Assembly (NCBI RefSeq): GCF_018333215.1
Contig: NZ_BORO01000016.1
Span: forward strand, 17,654-81,653
Reading direction: 5' to 3'
Length of the DNA: 64,000 nt
Source of the DNA: Oceanobacillus sp. J11TS1
Lineage (GTDB): Bacteria; Bacillota; Bacilli; Bacillales; Amphibacillaceae
The translations under genes and the position numbers were made by a program. Positions 54,755 to 63,955 of the stretch are shown piece by piece (the first letter of the stretch is position 1; every line of letters begins with the position of its first letter). A model generated the notes under the pieces. That model was not told where the DNA came from and made no database searches. It saw only the letters and a list, made by a program, of their open reading frames with translations.

Positions 54755-55357
54755 ATGAATGGTTTTCAAAAACGAGCAAAAGAAAAGAAAATACAAATTT
54801 TAGAAGCAGCTTTGGAGTTGTTGAATACAAATGTTGGCGAAGGAAATGTAACGATGGAGATGATTGCCAAGCATGCCAATGTCGGAAAAGCAACGATCTT
54901 TAAATATTTTGGCAATAAAGAGAATCTCATCCATGAAGTTTATAAGCACTTTTTAGGGGAGATGGGCAAAACAGCGAAGCAGATTATGGCTGAGAATAAA
55001 TCTTTTGAAGAGACGTTGATTGCAATGACTAAAAATAAAATTGCCTATTTAGATAAAATTAGTAAAGAATTTTATCTGGATATGATGCAGTATCTTACTG
55101 AAAAAGGAGAGGATGGGCTCTCGGTGATGATGCAGCAGTATGCCCAAGAAAGTTTTGGTATGATGTTGGATTTATTCCATCGGGGGCGTAAAGAAGGGAA
55201 GATTGATTTAAAATATTCGGATGAGTTTCTGCTCCTTTATTTTCAAGCCCTTGTTGAGGGTATTTCAAGTCCGCAGGTTTATGAGAAAATTGTACCTTAT
55301 ACGGAGGAATGGACGGAAATGCTGATTAAAGGGATTGCTCCAAATAAAAGAGAATAG
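54755..55357 (+). CDS. TetR-family regulator divergent from the ABC exporter
   Basis: A 200-residue TetR protein: ILEAALELLN, the HTH VTMEMIAKHANVGKATIFKY and FGNKENLI within the first 55 residues, then an all-alpha ligand domain. It faces away from the ABC operon across a 290-bp gap, the usual layout for local control. The start at 54755 has GCAGG upstream, weak; an ATG two codons earlier is possible. An inverted repeat TTTTAGTT...AACTAAAA in the gap (about 54549-54592) is a tentative operator. Confidence 0.88.
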   Translation: MNGFQKRAKEKKIQILEAALELLNTNVGEGNVTMEMIAKHANVGKATIFKYFGNKENLIHEVYKHFLGEMGKTAKQIMAENKSFEETLIAMTKNKIAYLDKISKEFYLDMMQYLTEKGEDGLSVMMQQYAQESFGMMLDLFHRGRKEGKIDLKYSDEFLLLYFQALVEGISSPQVYEKIVPYTEEWTEMLIKGIAPNKRE

Positions 55358-55607
55358 CTGCCATCGCATTGCCGGCAGACTGCTATGGACAAGAAGGGCT
55401 CAAATGAAAAGTAGAATACCATATGATGCTCTTTGCAGAGAAAATTATCTCCTGTTAAAAAATAAGAATATGATGAATAGATTCAAAACAAAACATTTAA
55501 AATATTTGGAGACAGAAGTTAATTTCTGGTATCGAATATGCTATTATGGGTTATAATCCATTTACAGATTGGATGTTGGATAGAAACGGTAAAGGAGTCA
55601 ACGGATA

Positions 55608-56102
55608 ATGACAGAAAAAGAGTTAGAAATATTAAGAATCCTAGAAGAAAATGCACGCATTGATTCTAGTACATTAGCAAAAATGACACGTATAAGCGAA
55701 GAAGAAGTGAAAGAGATTTTGCAAAAATTAGAGAAAATGAAAGTGATTTTAAATTATACAACGGTCATTGACTGGAGCAAGGTGCCACAGGCTGAGCGGG
55801 TGACGGCGATGATTGATGTGAAAGTAACACCCAAACGAGGCGTCGGATTTGATGAGGTTGCGGAGCGAATTTACCGTTTTCCGGAGGTTCAGGCTTTATA
55901 TCTCATGTCTGGGGCTTACGATCTTCAAGTGGTGATTGAAGGTAAAACAATGCAGGAGATCGCCCGATTTGTTTCCGAAAAACTTTCCTCGATTGACTCT
56001 GTGTTATCCACAACGACACATTTTCAATTAAAGAAATACAAACATGATGGGATTATTTTTGAAGAAGTCGAAGAAGATCGCAGAATTGTGGTGACACCAT
56101 GA
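55608..56102 (+). CDS. Lrp/AsnC-family regulator (YugG-like)
   Basis: A 164-residue feast/famine regulator: winged helix ILRILEENARIDSSTLAKMT with recognition region ISEEEVKEILQKLEKM, then the RAM ligand domain (AMIDVKVTPKRGVGFDEVAE and LMSGAYDLQVVIEGKTMQEI). Its TGA overlaps the ATG of the aminotransferase gene, as in B. subtilis yugG-yugH. It probably senses an amino acid related to that enzyme. Confidence 0.92.
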   Translation: MTEKELEILRILEENARIDSSTLAKMTRISEEEVKEILQKLEKMKVILNYTTVIDWSKVPQAERVTAMIDVKVTPKRGVGFDEVAERIYRFPEVQALYLMSGAYDLQVVIEGKTMQEIARFVSEKLSSIDSVLSTTTHFQLKKYKHDGIIFEEVEEDRRIVVTP

Positions 56103-57286
56103 GCCAAGTGAGTGTACCGACAAAAAATCGTTTATCGTCACGTGTGCAAGAGATTAAGCCATCTGGTATCCGAAGATTTTTTGATTTGGCTTCTACGATG
56201 GATAATATTATTTCCTTAGGTGTCGGCGAGCCTGATTTCATCACGCCATGGAATATTCGTGAGGCTAGTATTTCGTCGATGGAACGAGGTTTCACTGCTT
56301 ATTCAGCAAATGCTGGCGTGCTTGAGCTGAGACAGGAAATCACAAAATATATGTATCAGCGTTTTGATGTGGATTATAACCCGGAAACAGAAGTGCTGGT
56401 AACCGTCGGTGCGAGTGAAGCAATTGATATTGGCTGCCGGGCGATCTTGGATCCAGGTGATGAAGTTATCATTGTGGAACCGGGATTTGTATCCTATTCT
56501 CCGCTCGTATCCATGGCAGGTGGGGTGCCCGTTTCGGTGGGGACAAAAATAGAGGATGACTTTAAAGTGTCAGCGGACCAAATCAGGGATGCGATTACAG
56601 AGAAAACGAAGGCAATCATGATCAGTTTTCCAAATAACCCAACTGGCGCTGTGATGTTAAAAGAAGACCTTCAAGAAATAGCAACACTGGTAGAAGAACA
56701 TGATTTAATGGTTTTTTCTGACGAGATTTACGCAGAATTAAGCTATGATCACAAGCATTTCAGTTTTGCAGCTCTTGAAGGAATGAAGGAGAGAACGATT
56801 TTAATCTCTGGATTCTCGAAAGCTTTTGCAATGACGGGCTGGCGTTTAGGGTTTGTGATGGCGCCGGCTGATGTGCTGGCGGCAATGCTGAAGCTTCATC
56901 AGTACAGTTTAATGTGTGCACCAACGATGGCACAGTATGGAGCGCTTGAAGCCTTAAAGAGTGGTATGGATGATGTAGAAAGAATGACGCAGTCCTACAA
57001 GCAGCGAAGGGGATTCCTTGTCGAATCTTTTACAGAGATGGGCTTAGCATGTCATATGCCTGGGGGAGCATTTTATGCATTTCCGTCTATCAAAGCGACA
57101 GGTTTAACATCCGAGGAATTTGCCGAGCGATTATTATATGAAGAGCGTGTCGCTGTTGTACCGGGAAATATCTTTGGCGCAGGAGGAGAGGGACATATCC
57201 GCTGTTCTTATGCAACATCGATGGAAAATCTGCAGGAAGCAACGAAACGGATGCAACGTTTTGTCAGCAGTTACTTGGGAGGATAA
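56099..57286 (+). CDS. PLP-dependent class I aminotransferase (YugH-like)
   Basis: A 395-residue fold-type I aminotransferase: SLGVGEPDFITPWNIR near residue 38-53, SFPNNPTGAVM with the PLP-facing Asn, and the Schiff-base Lys in SGFSKAFAMTGWRLGF near 238-250, plus IRCSYA with the carboxylate-binding Arg. Substrate is unproven, probably an aromatic or branched amino acid or aspartate. Its start overlaps the Lrp-type gene by 4 bp, implying coupled expression. Confidence 0.92.
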   Translation: MSQVSVPTKNRLSSRVQEIKPSGIRRFFDLASTMDNIISLGVGEPDFITPWNIREASISSMERGFTAYSANAGVLELRQEITKYMYQRFDVDYNPETEVLVTVGASEAIDIGCRAILDPGDEVIIVEPGFVSYSPLVSMAGGVPVSVGTKIEDDFKVSADQIRDAITEKTKAIMISFPNNPTGAVMLKEDLQEIATLVEEHDLMVFSDEIYAELSYDHKHFSFAALEGMKERTILISGFSKAFAMTGWRLGFVMAPADVLAAMLKLHQYSLMCAPTMAQYGALEALKSGMDDVERMTQSYKQRRGFLVESFTEMGLACHMPGGAFYAFPSIKATGLTSEEFAERLLYEERVAVVPGNIFGAGGEGHIRCSYATSMENLQEATKRMQRFVSSYLGG

Positions 57287-57296
57287 CTGAAACAAA

Positions 57297-57337
57297 TAAA
57301 GGGAGCTGCCAGCTTAAAATTGGCAGCTCCCTATATA
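57297..57337 (+). terminator. terminator of the Lrp/aminotransferase pair
   Basis: AGGGAGCTGCCA pairs perfectly with TGGCAGCTCCCT, 9-nt loop; the T-tract is poor (ATATAA). Confidence 0.8.
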
Positions 57338-57348
57338 ACGATTCTCTA

Positions 57349-57397
57349 TGATAAAAAATCCCCGCTTATTGCTTTCTTTTAAACAATAAGCGGGGAT
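57349..57397 (-). terminator. terminator of the aldo/keto reductase gene
   Basis: CCCCGCTTATTG (57360-57371) pairs perfectly with CAATAAGCGGGG (57384-57395), with six T following on the minus strand. Confidence 0.9.
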
Positions 57398-57411
57398 ATT
57401 CTTTTAAACAA

Positions 57412-58344
57412 TTAAGCAAATATATCGCTGATTTTTTTTACGTCTTCTTCAGATAAGGAAATCTCTGCTGCGCGTTGGTTGCTTAGTACCTGATCCGGGC
57501 GTTTTGCTCCTGGAATAATAACATCAACAGAGGGCTGAGTGAAATACCAAGCCAACACAATATGTGCAACTTCTTCGCCGTATTTATCAGCGATTTCTCT
57601 AACCTTGTCTATTTTTTCAAGGTTATCTAAGAATTGCTGTCCTTGAAAATTTGGATTATCTGCGCGTAAATCGGAGAAAGTAGAATCTTTATCATATTTA
57701 CCGGCTAATAACCCGGATTCTAACGGGAAGTAAGGAATAAAGGTAATATTATTTTCTGACGTATAAGGGAAATACGTTTTTTCCGCATCTCGTTTTAATA
57801 AATTGTATTCTCCTTGTAAAACATCTACATAGCCATCTTGGTTTGCTTCCTTCAATTGATCCAATGAGAAGTTAGAAACGCCAATAGAGCGGATTTTACC
57901 TTGATCTTTTAATTCCTTCAGCGCTCCGACTGCTTCTGCTTTCGGCGTGTCCTCATCAGGAAAATGAATATAAAACAGGTCAATATAATCTGTTTGCAGA
58001 CGTTTCAAAGCATCCTCTACGCCTTGTTTTAAAAATGCCGGTGAATTATCCATTACCGTATCATTACCGACAAATTTATGAGCTGCTTTGGTTGCAACTA
58101 CAACATCTTCCCGATTGTATTCTCGGATAACTTCTCCAATTAATTCTTCGGAACGTTTCGGTCCGTAAATAAAAGCTGTATCTAATAAGTTGATGCCATT
58201 ATCCAACGCGGTTCGAACCACATTTTTCCCTTGTTCTTCATCCAACATATTTGGATATAGATTATGACCGCCTACAGCGTTCGTTCCTAGTCCAATCGGG
58301 TTTACTGAAATATCTGATTTGCCCAATTTCACATGCTTTACCAT
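57412..58344 (-). CDS. aldo/keto reductase
   Basis: A 310-residue NADPH-dependent TIM-barrel reductase. The tetrad is D55-type ([10 protein letters not shown] with Asp and Tyr), K in VVATKAAH and H in [17 protein letters not shown] and [12 protein letters not shown] bind cofactor. It reduces aldehydes or ketones; the closest B. subtilis relatives are IolS/YhdN-type proteins. GAAAGGGG lies 8 nt upstream of the ATG. Single-gene unit. Confidence 0.92.
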   Translation of the reverse strand: MVKHVKLGKSDISVNPIGLGTNAVGGHNLYPNMLDEEQGKNVVRTALDNGINLLDTAFIYGPKRSEELIGEVIREYNREDVVVATKAAHKFVGNDTVMDNSPAFLKQGVEDALKRLQTDYIDLFYIHFPDEDTPKAEAVGALKELKDQGKIRSIGVSNFSLDQLKEANQDGYVDVLQGEYNLLKRDAEKTYFPYTSENNITFIPYFPLESGLLAGKYDKDSTFSDLRADNPNFQGQQFLDNLEKIDKVREIADKYGEEVAHIVLAWYFTQPSVDVIIPGAKRPDQVLSNQRAAEISLSEEDVKKISDIFA

Positions 58345-58440
58345 CTAAAAACCCCTTTCCCGATAAAATTACTTCTATTAAAATATACCACATTATAGGG
58401 AACATAAAACATAGAAATGCTTAGACAATATGTACAGGTA

Positions 58441-59076
58441 CTAATCTTTCACGACCAATCCAATCAAAGAAGCAAATTGAATCGCTTGATAAGGAGAAAC
58501 CTTACAGCCTCTTAAATTTTCTAAAGAAACGGTAAGTGTTTCAAAACTGGAGGAACTCAAGTCTATTCCTTTTAGGGAAGTTGCTTCAAAGTTCGTTTCA
58601 TTCAGGTCACATCGATTAAATTCGATTTTTTTGAATCTGCAGCTGTAGAAGTCAACATTTGTTAAAACGGCTTCCTGAAAGATAACTTTTTCTAGCTTGG
58701 CATTTCCGAAAGTTGCCAGATTTAGTGTAGAATCTTCAAAACTAACATTGCCTATAGATGACTCAGGAAATTCACAGCCGACCAGCTTACAATGAATAAA
58801 CTCCACCCGGTGAATAGAGGATTTCGTTAAGTTCACATTGGATAGATCACAATTTTCGAAACGGACATCTGTCAGCTCTATATGGCTAAAGTCAGTATGG
58901 TTAAATTGACAATTTCTAATCACAGCATCGTAAATTCTCACACGCTCTACTACTTCATTGGTAAACTCGGCTCCGGTAATTTGGCACGTTTCCAATATAG
59001 GATCCTCTTCATAAAAAATATCCGTAAATCTTTTTTCTGTTAGTACAGGAGATATTTTAGGGATATCAATTTTCAT
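58441..59076 (-). CDS. pentapeptide-repeat protein
   Basis: A 211-residue protein whose residues 35-185 follow the A(D/N)LxX five-residue rhythm (for example CDLSNVNLTKSSIHRVEF and CDLNETNFEATSLKGIDL), forming a right-handed square beta-helix. Some such proteins mimic DNA and protect gyrase, but many have no known role; this one has no signal peptide or other domain. AAGAAGGTATAAG precedes the ATG. It is a single gene. Confidence 0.9.
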   Translation of the reverse strand: MKIDIPKISPVLTEKRFTDIFYEEDPILETCQITGAEFTNEVVERVRIYDAVIRNCQFNHTDFSHIELTDVRFENCDLSNVNLTKSSIHRVEFIHCKLVGCEFPESSIGNVSFEDSTLNLATFGNAKLEKVIFQEAVLTNVDFYSCRFKKIEFNRCDLNETNFEATSLKGIDLSSSSFETLTVSLENLRGCKVSPYQAIQFASLIGLVVKD

Positions 59077-59646
59077 CTTATACCTTCTTTCTTTGACGGG
59101 TGTTCATTTAAACTAGTATATCAAAAAGCGGCCTGCATGTCTGAACGGATAACTACTTTCGCTTATTCTTTTTGATATAATAAATAGAGAATAAACGACT
59201 GGGAGGGAAGGCTGAATGAGTAGGTCGGAATTGGCGATTTTTACAAATATGTGCATGATTGAAAATGAGAAAGGACAAATTTTGGTGCAGGACAGACAAA
59301 ATCCGAACTGGCCAGGGGTGACTTTTCCTGGAGGGCATATTGAAAAGGGGGAATCTTTTCATGATGCAGTTGTCCGAGAAATAGAGGAGGAGACAGGTTT
59401 ACATATCAAAAATCCAGTACTCTGCGGAACAAAGCAATTCCAAACGAATTGAGAGGAAAGATACGTTGTTTTGTTCTATCTGTCCCAGTCGAGAGTACCC
59501 ATCCTCAAGGAGTCTTGTGAGTAGGGTGGGGTGAATCGACTTCGGACCGGGATTGGCTAATGCCAATTTAAATGATCCGACTTCTTAAAAGAGAACGTAC
59601 ATGCTATAATAAAGGAGAACAAATATTCCTTTCGGGAGGTGAGGTT

Positions 59647-61098
59647 ATGTTAAAAAAGAATCCAACGTTTTATTATAAAACAGACCAAATCTGGATCAAG
59701 CCGGGGCATTGCATGCATCCATACTTCAACCAGATGTGTCAACATGCAAAAAACATGTATAATGTAGTTAATTTTTACATCAGGCAGGTTTTCACTGGGT
59801 TAAAAGCAGAAACACCGCACCCCTTACAACAAGAAGTATTGGAAACTATTCGTCAAAACTTGGAATCTATGAATGAACGACAGCGACAGGCGTATCAACG
59901 TCGGCTGGAAAAAGAAAGTCAAAAGCCTGTCGAAAAGCGAAAAGAAGTCACATGCAATCTGTTTGAAGCACCAACAAAAGAAAAACCGTATCTTCATTAT
60001 AACTTTCTAAACAGTTTATTTCTTGTAATCAAGCAACCTGATTATCTTTCTTTACCGATACAAAGCAGCCAATGGGTAATGAAAACCGTTTTTCAAAACT
60101 GGAAAAGCTTTTACGCCAGTTTAAAGGATTACAAAAAACATCCGAAAAAGTACAACGCAAAACCCCGCATCCCAGGATATTCCCGCACCTCAGAAAAAGA
60201 AATTATTTTCACCAACCAGGATTGTTGCATCAAAGACAAGAAATATTTAAAGTTCCCGAAGACAAAGGAAAAACTTACTATTGGTAAATTGGGATTGACA
60301 GAAGGAAAATTAATGCAAGTACGCATCATTCCCAAGTATGGTCACTATGTGGTGGAACTAATAACGAAAGTGGAATATGACCCTGTTGAGCCAATGGAAA
60401 GCAACCGTTGTATGGCACTGGATTTAGGCATAAATAACCTTGTTTCTGCGGTAACAAATACGGGCTCATCCCCTTTTCTGATAAAAGGAGGAAATGTTAA
60501 ATCCATCAATCAATATTACAACAAACAAAAAGCATATTTGCTTGGAATTCTACGTCATGGGAAGGCATCAAATGAAGGACAATTTACGTCAAAACGATTG
60601 GAACGGCTTCATCAGGTTAGGCACCGAAAGCTAAAGGACATCTTTCATAAAGCCAGCCGTATAATTGTGAATCTTGCCTTAGAAGAAAAGGTAGACACAA
60701 TCATTATTGGGAAAAACGAAGGCTGGAAACAGAAAGTGAATATGGGTAAAATAGGCAATCAAAAATTTATCGGCATTCCGCATGCCATATTGATCAACAT
60801 GATTAGATACAAGGCGGAAAAATGTGGAATTAAAGTCATCACGGTAGAAGAATCGTACACATCAAAGGCGAGTTTCATAGATAGGGATGATCTCCCTGTA
60901 TATCATGAAACAAAGGGTACTCCTGTGTTCACCGGAAAACGAGTGAAACGTGGGCTTTATCGTACTTGTAAAGGATTACTTTTAAATGCCGACATTAACG
61001 GAGCAGCAAACATATTTAGGAAATTTGTGAGCAAGTCACCAAAAAAACAAGCTTTATCATTAGACTCCGTGAATATTTGGCAACCCAAAATAATTTAA
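59647..61098 (+). CDS. tnpB: TnpB RNA-guided nuclease
   Basis: A 483-residue TnpB of the lineage that lacks the CxxC...CxxC zinc finger. RuvC residues are complete: D259 in ALDLGINN, E358 in GKNEGWKQ and D449 in NADINGAANI. The stretch ESYTSKASFIDRDDLP replaces the usual YTSQxCxxCG. Family knowledge: TnpB cuts DNA matching the guide at the 3' end of its omega RNA, favouring retention of the element. The start at 59647 has GGGAGGTGAG 4-5 nt upstream. The protein looks intact. Confidence 0.93.
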   Translation: MLKKNPTFYYKTDQIWIKPGHCMHPYFNQMCQHAKNMYNVVNFYIRQVFTGLKAETPHPLQQEVLETIRQNLESMNERQRQAYQRRLEKESQKPVEKRKEVTCNLFEAPTKEKPYLHYNFLNSLFLVIKQPDYLSLPIQSSQWVMKTVFQNWKSFYASLKDYKKHPKKYNAKPRIPGYSRTSEKEIIFTNQDCCIKDKKYLKFPKTKEKLTIGKLGLTEGKLMQVRIIPKYGHYVVELITKVEYDPVEPMESNRCMALDLGINNLVSAVTNTGSSPFLIKGGNVKSINQYYNKQKAYLLGILRHGKASNEGQFTSKRLERLHQVRHRKLKDIFHKASRIIVNLALEEKVDTIIIGKNEGWKQKVNMGKIGNQKFIGIPHAILINMIRYKAEKCGIKVITVEESYTSKASFIDRDDLPVYHETKGTPVFTGKRVKRGLYRTCKGLLLNADINGAANIFRKFVSKSPKKQALSLDSVNIWQPKII

Positions 61099-61252
61099 AA
61101 GAAGTACCAAAGGCGGGACCAATGGTATAGAGGGGCTGGGTGTAAAGCGTTCATCAATGTGACAGCTCCACTGACGTTAAGCGGCTAATGTGTCGATACG
61201 TTAGAAACCCCCACTTCAAATTTTGAAAAAATTAAGTGGTGGGAATATTCAT
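61099..61252 (+). ncRNA. predicted omega RNA scaffold at the right end
   Basis: The 150 nt between the tnpB stop and the right boundary is structured and GC-richer than its surroundings, ending in the CCCCCACTT hairpin. By analogy with known TnpB systems, this plus the tnpB 3' end is the omega RNA, whose guide would be the flanking bases from 61253. Exact ends are inferred. Confidence 0.5.
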
Positions 61253-61570
61253 AAAACCAATTCTTTTTCTGGAGAATTAAAAAGCTCAGATGAAGGTGAA
61301 GTATTTTGGATCGAAAAGGGGCAGCTGACAGATTATACGCTGGCTAATGATTTTTTAGAGATGTACCGAGTGTTTGTGAATGAAAATATTTCTGAGTTCT
61401 ATTATATAATCAGCTGGGAGAAGAATGGACGGTAAGTTTGTTGTAGTAAATTATTCGTCATCTAAGTATTGGGGAAAGCCTCGAAAAGAAAGCAAGCCAA
61501 TTCATGATTGAGGCATTTAATTAGAGGGAACAATAAATAAGAATAGATGCAAAAGATGGAGGGTTTTATC

Positions 61571-62569
61571 ATGGGAAATACGTTTAAAGCACTTGTTATT
61601 GAACAAGAGAATGAAAATTTAAATCTAAATGTAAAAGAAATGGAATTGTCCGATTTACCAGATGGTGAAGTTCTTATTAAAGTAAAATATAGCGGCATCA
61701 ATTATAAAGATGGACTTGCCGCGCATCCAAATGGAAATATTGTAAAGGAATACCCTTTTATTCCGGGAATTGATTTAGCTGGAGAAGTAGTAGATTCCAA
61801 AGATGATCGCTATCAAAAAGGAGATCAGGTTATTGTAACAAGTTATGAATTAGGTGTTTCTCATTTTGGAGGATACAGCGAATATGCACGTGTGCATGCG
61901 GACTGGGTTGTGCCACTTCCTGAAGGTCTAAGTTTAAAAGAGAGCATGATATTAGGAACTGCAGGTTTTACAGCTGCCTTATCGGTGCAAAGATTAGAAG
62001 CGAATGGACTTAAACCGGAAAGCGGTTCTGTCCTTGTTACTGGTGCAACAGGCGGTGTAGGTAGTATCGCCATTTCTCTATTGAAAAAAAGAGGCTACCA
62101 CGTGACAGCCAGTACAGGAAAATCCTCTGAAGAAGCTTACCTAAAACAACTAGGGGCAGATGAAGTGGTTGATAGAGACGAAGTTTATAATGGGGAAGTG
62201 AGAAAGCTTGATAAGCAAAAATGGGCGGGTGCCGTTGATGCGGTGGGCGGAGAACCATTAGCTTCCTTGTTATCACAAATAAAATATCTTGGCAGTGTTG
62301 CTGTGAGCGGGATGGCAGCCGGTGTAAATGTTCCATCCACTGTTTTTCCATTTATTTTGCGGGGCGTTTCACTGCTTGGAATTGATTCTGTTTATTGCCC
62401 GATGGAAGAGCGTAAACATATTTGGGAACGTTTGGCCACAGACTTAAAATTAGATAACCTTGAGGAGTTAGTCTTTAAGGAAGTCGTATTAGAGGCCTTG
62501 CCAGATATCTTGCCATCTACATTAGAAAGCAACCATCTCGGCAGAGTGCTTGTGAATTTGGAGAAATAA
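61571..62569 (+). CDS. YhdH/YhfP-family NADPH oxidoreductase
   Basis: A 332-residue zinc-free MDR enzyme (acryloyl-CoA reductase or quinone reductase subgroup): KYSGINYKDGLA near residue 43-54, PGIDLAGEVV, ILGTAGFTAALSV and the NADPH loop VTGATGGVGSIA near 150-160. The start at 61571 (MGNTFKA) has GGAGGG 8 nt upstream; an ATG eight codons earlier overlaps this site. Closest known relative is probably B. subtilis YhfP. Confidence 0.92.
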   Translation: MGNTFKALVIEQENENLNLNVKEMELSDLPDGEVLIKVKYSGINYKDGLAAHPNGNIVKEYPFIPGIDLAGEVVDSKDDRYQKGDQVIVTSYELGVSHFGGYSEYARVHADWVVPLPEGLSLKESMILGTAGFTAALSVQRLEANGLKPESGSVLVTGATGGVGSIAISLLKKRGYHVTASTGKSSEEAYLKQLGADEVVDRDEVYNGEVRKLDKQKWAGAVDAVGGEPLASLLSQIKYLGSVAVSGMAAGVNVPSTVFPFILRGVSLLGIDSVYCPMEERKHIWERLATDLKLDNLEELVFKEVVLEALPDILPSTLESNHLGRVLVNLEK

Positions 62570-62579
62570 CATCTTTTTT

Positions 62580-62624
62580 AGCGGCATACAGCTTTTCCTG
62601 CGTAATGTATGCCGTTTGTTTTTT
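62580..62624 (+). terminator. terminator of the YhfP-like gene
   Basis: CGGCATACA pairs perfectly with TGTATGCCG, then TTTGTTTTTT. Confidence 0.88.
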
Positions 62625-62701
62625 ATTGCATTTTTGAGTATAATTTGGATGGATTATCTATATCTATAAACCAATTCTCTGTGGAGATTTGGGCTTTTGC
62701 T

Positions 62702-62749
62702 AAAAATAACCCCTAACGCCTCAGCAGGCTAATAAAGGGTTATTTTTTA
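62702..62749 (+). terminator. second terminator-like hairpin
   Basis: AAATAACCC pairs with GGGTTATTT across a 25-nt loop, followed by TTT. No gene lies between it and the previous terminator, so it may be a backup or the end of an unseen small RNA. Confidence 0.55.
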
Positions 62750-62869
62750 TGCTAACACCAATTCGAAGGAACCATGATAAATTAAATATCTAGAGCGGGA
62801 AATACTGATGATAAACTGTTTCGTAAAAGCGTTCCTTAAATAATTTAACAGGAAAAGGAGACATATAGG

Positions 62870-63805
62870 ATGAAGAATTATGTGTTTTTAGTTACTGGTA
62901 CCTTCTTCTTTGCTGTTTCAGTTGCTATTTTTGCGATGCCAAACTCTTTAGCAGAAGGGGGAGTCCCAGGGCTGGCGCTTCTTATGTATCATGGATTGGC
63001 CATCTCTCCAGCGCTGACCACCCTCCTTGCAAATGCAATAACACTCCTGATTGGTTACCGCTATTTACCAACAGATATGATTATTAAATCCATTGTGACC
63101 ATACCGCTATTTTCATTTTTTATATACATGATGGAAGATTTTGGTGCAGCTATACCAGATCCACTCTTAGCAGCTATATTTGCTGGAGTTTTTACAGGTG
63201 TCGGTTTTGGCTTCATTTTTCGTTCCGGAAGCACTACAGGAGGGACGTCAACGATCGCCCGCATGTTAAACTATAAATTCGGCTGGGAATTAACAGGGAC
63301 AAACTTTGTTTTGGATGTATCTGTTGTGATTGCCGGTATTTTTGTTATTGGTCCACTATACACGATGTACACCGTGCTTGCCCTGTTTATCGGGAAAAGG
63401 GTAACCGACTATGTTCTAGAAGGATTTGAATCTAAGAGTGTGGTTCATATCTTTTCAAGTAAAACAGAAGAAGTTGAGAATGCCATCCAAACGAGTCTTG
63501 GTACGCATACAACTGTATTAAAAGCAGAGAAAAATCCAGATGGCATCGAGGAAAATCTGATCTATGTGGCTATCCCAAGGCAACGTTTATTTTATTTGAA
63601 AAAGTTAGTGCAAAGTATTGACGAAAATGCGTTTACGGTTGTACACACCGTGAAAGACGTTACCGGCGGCAGCTTTGCAGAAGCTCACCACCCTGGGCAA
63701 AAGACATTCCGAAATAGAAGAATGGAGCAACGCTATTATAAAAAACAAGCAGATGAAGAAAGTTATACCTTGACTGATAATGCTAGTGTTAACAATAACA
63801 AATAG
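62870..63805 (+). CDS. YitT-family membrane protein with C-terminal DUF2179
   Basis: A 311-residue protein. Residues 1-185 hold about five or six helices with the family motif FRSGSTTGGTSTIARML near 110-130 and MPNSLAEGGVPGLALLMYH near the start; residues 190-275 are the cytoplasmic DUF2179 ferredoxin-like domain (SKSVVHIFSSKTEEVENAI, VVHTVKDVTGG). The last 40 residues are hydrophilic. Function is unknown. AAAAGGAGACAT precedes the ATG. Confidence 0.92.
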   Translation: MKNYVFLVTGTFFFAVSVAIFAMPNSLAEGGVPGLALLMYHGLAISPALTTLLANAITLLIGYRYLPTDMIIKSIVTIPLFSFFIYMMEDFGAAIPDPLLAAIFAGVFTGVGFGFIFRSGSTTGGTSTIARMLNYKFGWELTGTNFVLDVSVVIAGIFVIGPLYTMYTVLALFIGKRVTDYVLEGFESKSVVHIFSSKTEEVENAIQTSLGTHTTVLKAEKNPDGIEENLIYVAIPRQRLFYLKKLVQSIDENAFTVVHTVKDVTGGSFAEAHHPGQKTFRNRRMEQRYYKKQADEESYTLTDNASVNNNK

Positions 63806-63877
63806 GTTCTTTCATCTTAAGAGAATTTATCGAGGCAAAGTACGTAAATATTTATCAAAACTTCTATACTTGTAAAA

Positions 63878-63955
63878 GAGGCTGGGACATAACTAGCCAA
63901 AAATAAAAAAGATGGATTTCACATTGAGTTTTGAAGTGAAATCCATCTTTTTTGA
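63878..63955. repeat. AGGCTGGGACATAA element with 18-bp hairpin
   Basis: GAGGCTGGGACATAAC (63879-63894) is followed by a perfect 18-bp stem AAAAAAGATGGATTTCAC / GTGAAATCCATCTTTTTT (63905-63952). Sequences with this GCTGGGACATAA opening recur between genes in several Firmicutes; the hairpin has poly-T on both strands and can act as a terminator for the YitT-family gene. Confidence 0.7.

Larger units (their letters stand above)
59480..61252 (+). mobile_element. IS200/IS605-group element carrying only tnpB, about 1.77 kb
   Basis: The limits come from restoring the Nudix frame. The left end can fold GTCGA...TCGAC plus TACCCATCCT with AGGGTGGG (59490-59555 region); the right end has a hairpin of CCCCCACTT with AAGTGGTGGG (61208-61242) just before the boundary. 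Subterminal hairpins with no terminal inverted repeats and no target duplication are the group's hallmark. No tnpA is present, so movement would need a transposase in trans. Confidence 0.85.
59216..61435 (+). pseudogene. Nudix hydrolase gene split by a tnpB element
   Basis: The 5' part (59216-59479) encodes a Nudix domain with GGHIEKGESFHDAVVREIEE followed by ETGL, complete for the Mg-binding box of MutT-type nucleotide hydrolases. An in-frame TGA at 59450-59452 interrupts it, and the IS element enters at 59480. The 3' part resumes at 61253 in the correct frame (KTNSFSGELKSSDEGEVFWI) and ends at 61435. Removing 59480-61252 rejoins LFY to KTN in frame. GGGAGG precedes the ATG. The gene is inactive twice over, and the TGA probably arose after the insertion. 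Confidence 0.88.
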
